From NCBI GenBank assembly GCA_029532415.1, contig JAQOTA010000061.1, forward strand, positions 124,001 to 188,000: a stretch of 64,000 nucleotides of DNA. Reading direction: 5' to 3'. This document shows positions 57,515 to 64,000 of this stretch, piece after piece. The translations under genes were made by a program, and so were the position numbers. Source of the DNA: Marasmius tenuissimus. Taxonomy: Eukaryota; Basidiomycota; Agaricomycetes; Agaricales; Marasmiaceae. The notes beneath the pieces were generated by a model. The model was not told the DNA's origin and did no database searches. It saw nothing but the letters and a program-made list of their open reading frames with translations. Positions within the stretch are counted from its first letter, which is position 1; each line of letters starts with the position of its first letter.

Positions 57515-58351
57515 CACAGCGGGGCACAGGTTGCAAGAGAGCTTTACAACCAACTCATCAAGATGAAGGTCTTTGCTCAACTGGAGGGTCGAACTGCTCA
57601 GCAGTGGAAAAAGGTATGTTTTTTGTGGCTGTGCTCAGCTATGTCCTTCACTCACATTCACTCGCAGTCGCTAACAAGATGGTTCGAGAATTTGTTGAAC
57701 AAAATTGAGGATAGCGGCGGCCTTGAAGGAACAGCAGTCTTCAGCAGCCCAGGTTCCATTGCCAACGGGGAAGACTTCACCTGCGAAAGAGATACGGTTG
57801 AGGGCACTCGTCGCCTTCTTCAACAAACTCGTGAACGGATTGCTCACCGAGCGAAAAGAGACCCCTATGCAGACGCTCATCCTGAGCTACTTGAGCACGC
57901 GATGCTTGAGGATGAGCATATCACCGAAGAGGGCACGCTATCCAAGCTATGGAATGGTTTAGATGCGAAGGATCGGGATCATTGGGACGAGGCAGCCTCT
58001 CAGAGCGTTCCAACAATTGAGTAAGTCACCTTACTATCTCACAGGGAGTAGATTGCTCACAGATAGTTCATCTAGAGACCAGCACGGGTTCATGGCAGGG
58101 CTCCGGGCTATCATTCAGTCCTGTTTACAATCCAGCCTCCTGGGACAAGGAGGCGTTGCGGTTCTCTTTTGTTTTGATAAGGAAGAGGTTATCAATGGCA
58201 TTCCAAGCATGGATGTGTTCATGTATGTTGGCATCTTGTGGATTTATTGGCCTCAACTAATTGTCTTTTTTTGATAGGATCAACGAGTGGTCAAGCCCAA
58301 ATCAAACAGTGCCGGATAGCGAGATTGTGCCCGCTGCTGAGCTCGTGTTTA

Positions 58352-58424
58352 CAGTAATTCCTGTAAATAATGTCACACGCGAAAATTAAAATGAACAAAA
58401 AAACCATTAACCAAAAAGGGAAAT
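58352..58424 (+). repeat. Left terminal inverted repeat
   Basis: Starts CAGTAATTCCTG at a TA target and ends AAAAAGGGAAAT. Confidence 0.88.
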
Positions 58425-58507
58425 CACCCACTGACGGCCTGTCACGGCTTTCCCATCGACTTCCACTTTGCGTCCGAAACTTGCTTGCACTTCACTCTTG
58501 CTCTCCA

Positions 58508-60303
58508 ATGAACCCTGCACTACAAGAGAGTCTACACAGACCCGAGGAAGTTGATGAGTTAGAGATTGATCCTGAGGCAGATGAGAGTGACAGTGAAATA
58601 GAGTTCATAGCTGAAGTGAAGGCCGAACGTGAACCTACAGGTGCGGGCAGCACTACATATATGCTGCTCATTTCTTTGCCTATTGAACCATCTTTTGCAG
58701 AGCTCAATTTAATGAATTACACTCCAGAAAATATGGGGACTACGGGATCAATTCGAAAGCGTAGAAAATCCGACATTATCAACAACAAGGACGAGGACGA
58801 AGACCCTTCAGACCTACCGAAGACAGTCACCGAGGCCGTGAAGAGATCCCCTATCAAGAAGGTCAAAAAAGGCAAACTCCAAGGCCAAGAAGGGCTCAAA
58901 CTCCGACTCTGACGGTCTAATCTCCTTCATTGTTTCTTGCCATGTTGCAAGAGTACTCGGGAAGGCAAAATGGAAGGGGAAGGCTAAAGGGGAGGAGGCC
59001 TGGCTCGAGCGACCGGGTATCAAGGTCATGGCCAACACACCATATGACAGATTCCTTTGTTCCATTGCAGAACTCCTTCCGTGTGCCGTGGAGGATTTAG
59101 CAGAGTCTTCGATTCATTGGAAGCCAAAAAAACCAGCCTGTGCCAAGGATCATCTTGTTGGGAACGAGGATGGATATTCGGCCCTGATCAATCATGTTCT
59201 GCAAGAGGAAAAAGGCCGGCATATTCTCCTTTACATGGATCCTCCATCCAAGCCGTCTAAGCCAGTAAGCTTTGCCAATACTCTAGCCCGGGCTGGTTCA
59301 CATTGTATGTTTTTAGATACATGAATCAGAGCCTGAAGGTATGCAACACAACACCACCAGCAGCCAGGCAAAAACATTCGACTTTGCTGCGCTGGAATAC
59401 TCTAGCACAGCAAACCATATTTCGCAGCAGAGGGTATGTTCCTTTGTGCCTCGTAGTCACTGTACTAAAGCATGCACAGGCCAACATCAACAAGAACATG
59501 GATGCAATGTGTGTGAAGCTAGAAGCACGCTACCCTGTTGGAAATATCCCCGAATTTCCCAACAAGCGTGTCTTCAAGAACAAGAATGGTCATATGTGGG
59601 AACTGGGTCCATTAGAGCTGAACTGCTGGATGTCGCATATGGTAAGTCATCACCGTTTACATGACATGACTTTCACGCTAATGATGGGTCAAGATCTCTC
59701 CAGGACCAGGCCAGGGTATTGTTGACCTTGAGAATCCACCTCACGTCTAGCATTTTGATATTGAAAAGCATCTCCGTACACCGAAAAGTTCTCAAGCCCC
59801 CGTGTTGCCAAATGCTCCTCCACCTCCAGTGTCTGCACCCCTGACACCCTCAGCTGCCATGCCTGACGCTAGTCACGCTACCAGTCAGCTAATGAGTGTC
59901 ATTGCACTCTGGCTACTCACTGATATGGCCACTACCCCCGCTCATGCTGTTGCTGCTCCGGCTCCCACTCTCGTTTCACCTGCCCCTGTTGTCATGCCCC
60001 CTCCTGCAACCCCTCTTTCACCTACTCATTCTTTGCGGCGCCAATCCACAGCCTGCGGCTTTCCATCCACCTTCTCCCATCAAACATTACAAGGTTCCCC
60101 TTGCAATGTTTTGTACCCGCTACAAGCTATCCAAGAAGGATCAAGCTTGTCTCTTGCAGCTCTGCTGTCCCCCAGGTGATAATAACATTCACGAACTCAC
60201 CGATAGCGACTGGTGCGCCATCGGATTCCAGAAGTTGGAATGGCTCAATACCGTGAAGGCCCATGATCTGTTTGTTCACGAGAATAAAATGGGTGAGCAA
60301 TAA
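58508..60303 (+). pseudogene. Passenger gene inside the Tc1/mariner-like transposon
   Basis: Exon 1 (58508-58640) starts MNPALQESLHRPEEVDELEI, an acidic N-terminus, with donor GTGCGG and acceptor TTTTGCAG. Exon 2 (58701-59264) holds a nuclear-localisation-like RKRRKSD and a Lys-rich KRSPIKKVKK stretch. One extra A in a run of six near 58868 then shifts frame before NSDSDGLISFIVSCHVARV… and HVLQEEKGRHILLYMDP. Later exons have good sites (donor GTATGT near 59433, acceptor CACAG near 59480, donor GTAAGT near 59642). A Pro/Ala-rich linker follows, then a C-terminal block HYKVPLAMFCTRYKLSKKDQ and HELTDSDWCAIGFQKLEW ending HENKMGEQ-TAA. A TAG (about 59747-59749) and a second shift near 60040 also occur. 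The product would be a nuclear, possibly DNA- or chromatin-associated protein of unknown role. It ends 247 bp from the transposase stop. Confidence 0.6.
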
Positions 60304-60550
60304 GCTTTTTGTACTCTTCAGTATTCTTTACCCCTCCTGTCGTCTCAAATGTTTGCTATGGATTGCTCTTCTCGTTTCTACAGTTCTGTATTGTTGCCGC
60401 TTACTGTTGTACCACTGTTCATGTCCCAGTGTTCTCGCCGCTCCTCCGCTTTCTCTATCATGTTTCCAGCATTCTGTTTGAATCGCACTTTGTTTAGAGC
60501 CATGGATGTACTCTTGTATTCACCACGTTGTGTCATGTATAGTACAGTAA

Positions 60551-61672
60551 TCAGTCAACAATATACCCTGCATGGTGTATCCAGTTACGAGCCATTTCAG
60601 GTGTAATGCACCCGCATGAGTCCAATAGAGCCTGCATGGGGTCATTGTAGCTCCGAATGGTGCGATATTCTCATCATGGGTATGATTTCCCTGTCAATCC
60701 ATCAGCAATGAACATCAGTTATGCATTGACACGAGGCATACACTTCGAGAATGATTCTTTGATAGGGTTCAAATTGGGAGAGTATGGGGGTAAATACAGA
60801 AGCAAGATGCCTAAAAAACCCTTCAGTCTGGCGGAGGAACAGACAGAAAGATCTCATACACACCTTGGTGATTCAGAACATCCTGTAGTGCCTGGATGTG
60901 ATGAGTCCTGCAGTTATCCATGACAAGCATACTACGTGGGCCTGGATATCTTCCCATCACAGGTATCTATAATTCAGCCTTGTCAGTTTCGCAACATCCA
61001 GCAGGAATATGGGGAAATACACACCACTTCCTCAAGAACAAATTGCAGATAAGCCATTGCATCGAATGAGTCGGGTACCACCCTCGTTGCAATGTAGCCA
61101 TCTGTACACATCACTGCACATAGCGAGTACTGGTCTCCACGTACAAAAACATCCTCAAAGAATGCTTGCTGCCCAATTGGTGACTGTCCATATTGCCTTG
61201 CAATCTCGGTTTCATTCTTACTCGACTCATCAATGAAAACAAACTCTTCCCCCATGCCCGAAAACTGATTCAAATCCTGCACTGCAGTCAAGAATTCCTC
61301 GCGTCGTATGTGATCCCCTTCACTGGCTATCTTGTGAAGAATTATCCGGGTGAGGCCTGCGTGTTGTAAGTTTGCCTGAAGAGCTGATATTGAGATGGAT
61401 ATGTCGTAGTTGTGATTGAGAAACCATTGTAGTTCATCAAGATAGGTGTCTGAGCTCTCTGCGTAGACATTGCGGCAGATTTCAACTGTGGCTAGGCCAA
61501 TAGAGTGAGGGTGACCGCGTACACTGTTGAATTCTGCGAAGATTTCCTGCCATTGGTAAATGCTGTGAGAGGAGACGAGTAATAAGTTGCACACATCGTC
61601 CTTATCCCAGCCAGATTCACAGAGTCAAAGTGTGAGCTCTTTGATTTTTGGGTCAATATGTTGATTCACCAT
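60551..61672 (-). pseudogene. Tc1/mariner-family (DDE_3) transposase
   Basis: It starts MVNQHIDPKIKELTL (ATG at 61670-61672), then a TGA at 61625-61627 in an LRLCESGW-like helix-turn-helix; next SHSIYQWQEIFAEFNSVRGH and LQWFLNHNYDISISISAL, paired helix-turn-helix domains. The catalytic core follows: FVFIDESSKNE (first Asp), VRGDQYSLCAVMCTDG, an intron with donor GTGTGT and acceptor TTATAG, YPGPRSMLVMDNCRTHH (second Asp), another intron (donor GTGTGT, acceptor TTTTTTAG), then LPPYSPNLNPIKESFS. In this family the third catalytic residue is the Glu after NPI; here that position is Lys followed by Glu. After a further intron the C-terminus reads NDPMQALLDSCGCITPEMAR, to TGA at 60551. It cuts and inserts DNA at TA. 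The nonsense codon makes it inactive. Confidence 0.8.
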
Positions 61673-61756
61673 GGGAGTTAGGGAAGTTGTGAATATCGAA
61701 GGTGACAGAGAAGGATTACTGTGAGTGAAGGTGCTCGCGCACGAGTCAGAAGGCCT

Positions 61757-61829
61757 ATTTCCCTTTTTGGTCAACGGTTTTTTTGCTCATCTTAATTTTT
61801 GCGTGTGACATTGTTTACAGAAATTACTG
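61757..61829 (-). repeat. Right terminal inverted repeat
   Basis: Reverse complement of the left repeat with about 7 transitions; ends CTG before the TA target. Confidence 0.88.
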
Positions 61830-62567
61830 TAATCAGCTTCACGAGAATCTTCTCAAAATCTTGAAGCAACGTGGTAAGCCATTCAATACGATGCGTTGCT
61901 CGCAATCTAATCTCGCCTTAGGCCTCAATACCTTCACTCTGAAGACAACCTTCCCGACTGACGACAACAAGAAGCCTCACTTCATGCATGTCACTGAGGA
62001 ACTCTCACCAGCAAACACACGTGAGATCCTCTCAGACTAGTACCAAACTCATTGGAGTAAGTGGCACGCGCTATTCATGAATGGGCCTGACTGACCTCAC
62101 TACTCACAGCCAGATGTGGTCGTATTGGCTGGGTTCGTTACGCAGACCTCAGTGCATCACCCAGCAAGTTCTACAATGAGAGCTGTCTTCCAACTGGCAT
62201 AAAGATCCTTAACCCAGCAAAGGATGCCCGAGAGGTAGATACGGCTGAGGTCTGGAAGCTCATAGGTCACTTCGTGGCGAAGTTTGGCATTGAGGGAGAG
62301 GTCTTCACTTTCCGCCCTGTTGACAAATTGTCTCCTGATCCACCACCCATTTTGCCCAGTGCAGCCGAAGCAGAGGATGAATCAGAGGAAGAGGAACTGG
62401 TTGGTGCTAGCGGAACGAGCTGCGAAAAAGTAGTTGAAGAGGAATGGAAAGGAATTCAGGAGGAATCCTCAGATTCGGATACAGACTCAGACTCAGATTC
62501 AGAGTCATCAGAGTTGGAGCTGGAGTCAAAGTCAGAGCTGGTGTTCCACCCTCTCAAGGAGAACTGA

Positions 62568-63525
62568 GGGCAGGGACACGATCAGGTATTCACCCTCTTC
62601 TCCCTGATCTCTGTATGCAAACAACTGATGTATCTCCCTGTAGTCTTCGCCCAGTGAGGATGAGGGTGCCTCTAATGTGGTATGTCCTCTATCCAGTTGA
62701 CTTTACCTATGATTGCGGGTGACTGATCACTTACACAGGTGATGAGGAACAGTACTGATGATGGTACCGACGGCGTGAGCGACACAGTCGGTCACAACAC
62801 CGGCACCAATGGCAGAATAGACAGTGATGCCAACACCGTTAACGACGGCACCAATGGCAGCATCAACGGTTACGTCAAAGCCGCCAGCACCAATAGTAAT
62901 ACTGATGCCCAAGCTGGCAGCACTGATGCTGACGTTGAGATGGTTGACAACAATTCGGCCAACCCTGTGGACTTCATCAACAATGGCATAGCCAGCGCTA
63001 GTGCAGCTCTCACCTTCACCAACCCCCTCAACACCAACACAACTGTCAACCCCCACAACAGCAACGACAACATCCATGGTAATAACCATGGGGATGGGGT
63101 GAGCCTCTTGTGCGGCATTTGAACAACATGATGATGACATTTTAACGCCACACACGGAAGCATCCTTCCTTGACCACCTCTGTGATTTCACAGCCACGTT
63201 CTTCCCGGAGAACCCGCAGCCAAACCACAGAGGTGCCTCTACTGCCTCTGCCTCCAACGGATATGCGTTCGGCGGACCCAAAGCGTCAAAGTGCTGTCGT
63301 ATCGCAGTCTTTGACGTCTGCAATTTGTGCTCCCAGGAACTCCAAGACAAACTCCAAGGCAGCTTTGTCGGGGTCAGAGATTCCCAGGGTGGCTTTGTCG
63401 GGGTCGGGGATTATTCGTTTACCGGCTCAGAAACGCAAGCGCACGGGTGATGAAGGCGACGAGGAGAAAGTATCGGGGCGAGATATTAGGCGGAGGAACA
63501 TGTAGCCTGGTTTTTGAATCACATA
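62568..63525. other. No gene supported
   Basis: A plus-strand frame (about 62739-63122) is rich in Asn/Thr/Gly from imperfect GGCACCAATGGCAG repeats. A second (about 63170-63505) has basic strings (KRKRTGDEGD, RRRNM). They could be further exons of the gene at 57515-62567, but no consistent splice structure was found. Confidence 0.35.
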
Positions 63526-63900
63526 TACACTCACCTTGAGCAATTTCTTGCCCATGTTCTTCACTCAAGTTCGTACTTCCTTTTACTCATGTTCATACTC
63601 TCGAGTCTCTTTATCATTCGCTCAAGTCCACATTTTCCTTCACTCAAGTTCATTTTCCTCTTCGCTCAAGTCCATACTTTATGTTCGCTCAAGTCTGGCT
63701 TTTTCTCTCAAGGCTATTTATTCCCTACTCAATTTTCGCTCAAGTTCCCTACCTATATCAGTACAGAGTGAATCTTTTTCTGCTCAAGTCGCTCTCAAGA
63801 TTTCCTCAAGTCATTCCTTCAGATATTTGTCAAGTTAATACTCAAGTTTTTTGAGGTCCACTAGGTGAGCAGCATACTTGAGGGTGAAAACTTAAGGTAG
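63526..63900. repeat. CTCAAG motif array
   Basis: At least ten CTCAAG copies (mostly CTCAAGT) between about 63565 and 63848, then inverted CTTGAGG near 63877. Spacing is irregular (13-50 bp). The motif resembles the TTGAGG/CTCAAG flanks of element C. Confidence 0.6.
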
Positions 63901-63949
63901 AGGGCCTAAGGAGCCTCAAGGGTTTTGCCCTGATTTTGAAGGGAAGGTG

Positions 63950-64000
63950 GCCGTGGAGTAGTATGCCCCTTCGTTGGTTCCAATGCTTTCTATTAGGCGG
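63950..64000. repeat. Dispersed repeat, copy 3 (cut by the window edge)
   Basis: CCCCTTCGTTGGTTCCAATG near the window end matches 23460-23500 with few differences. Confidence 0.5.

Larger units (their letters stand above)
58352..61829. mobile_element. Tc1/mariner-like DNA transposon with passenger gene, 3.48 kb
   Basis: The terminal inverted repeats are about 73 bp: left 58352-58424 (CAGTAATTCCTGTAAATAAT…), right 61757-61829 in reverse (CAGTAATTTCTGTAAACAAT…). They differ at about 7 positions, all transitions. Each end abuts a TA (58350-58351 and 61830-61831), the Tc1/mariner target duplication. It carries a transposase on the minus strand near the right end and a second multi-exon gene on the plus strand near the left end, facing each other. 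At 3.5 kb it is about twice the usual size of the superfamily. Confidence 0.88.
57515..62567 (+). pseudogene. Orphan multi-exon gene disrupted by a Tc1/mariner-like transposon
   Basis: Exons: about 57515-57613 (AQVARELYNQLIKMKVF…QQWKK, acceptor CACAG, donor GTATGT); 57668-58020 (SLTRWFENLLNKIEDSGG… RDHWDEAAS, donor GTAAGT); 58076-about 58206 (DQHGFMAGLRAIIQSCL…); 58278-58351 joined across the transposon to 61832-62056; 62110-62567. Across the insertion the exon reads AAELVFNQLHENLLKILKQR when the element and one TA are removed, proving the target was coding. The last exon ends in an acidic Ser/Asp run (SSDSDTDSDSDSESSE) and TGA. A TAG at 62038-62040 also breaks the frame. The 5' exons are not identified. 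The protein looks soluble and helical; no known function. Confidence 0.6.

Overview
This window is from a filamentous fungus, most likely a basidiomycete of the Agaricomycetes. The evidence is the short GT-AG introns (GTAAGT/GTATGT donors), a seven-helix membrane protein of a type typical of mushroom-forming fungi, several F-box proteins, a KDZ transposase with its cysteine cluster, and old Ty1/copia retrotransposons. No species can be named from the sequence. There are no operons, rRNA genes or CRISPR arrays, and I found no tRNA gene. The region is a repeat-rich, decaying part of a chromosome in which nearly every recognisable gene is broken.

Layout. 1-9 kb: three F-box family remnants on both strands, the third split by a solo LTR (7144-7857) and capped by another (8303-8623). 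9-12.6 kb: a solo LTR, then 2.5 kb carrying a dispersed GCCTCCGAAG-type motif in both orientations around a small two-exon gene. 12.7-19.0 kb: copia element A (LTRs, primer site, target duplication), itself hit by two foreign solo LTRs. 20.0-21.6 kb: an F-box/LRR-like gene with frame breaks. 23-27 kb: repeats, two TCATGAG-rich blocks and a Tc1/mariner-type MITE. 27.3-28.8 kb: the seven-helix protein gene, the best preserved host gene. 29.7-31.7 kb: a solo LTR and repeats.

31.7-42.8 kb: a nested retrotransposon complex. Copia element C carries a second copia element B (32462-37088) and a solo LTR of a third family (38884-39591). All three have 5-bp target duplications, so the order of insertion is readable. 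45.4-52 kb: a decayed KDZ transposase gene and a neighbouring orphan gene. 52-62.6 kb: several multi-exon genes of unknown function; one is split by a solo LTR (52921-53232) and another by a 3.5-kb Tc1/mariner-type transposon (58352-61829) that carries its own transposase plus a convergent second gene.

The most interesting points are these. (1) The Tc1/mariner-like transposon has a multi-exon passenger gene facing its transposase. (2) Copia families with unrelated LTRs share a primer-binding site complementary to the anticodon arm of initiator tRNA-Met, the half-tRNA priming known from Drosophila copia. (3) Three stretches hold dense, bidirectional short motifs resembling subterminal transposase-binding arrays. 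(4) Most premature stops look like CGA-to-TGA changes, consistent with decay of methylated CpG. Coordinates of target duplications, LTR ends and terminal repeats were read directly; protein family calls rest on motif recognition without a database search.
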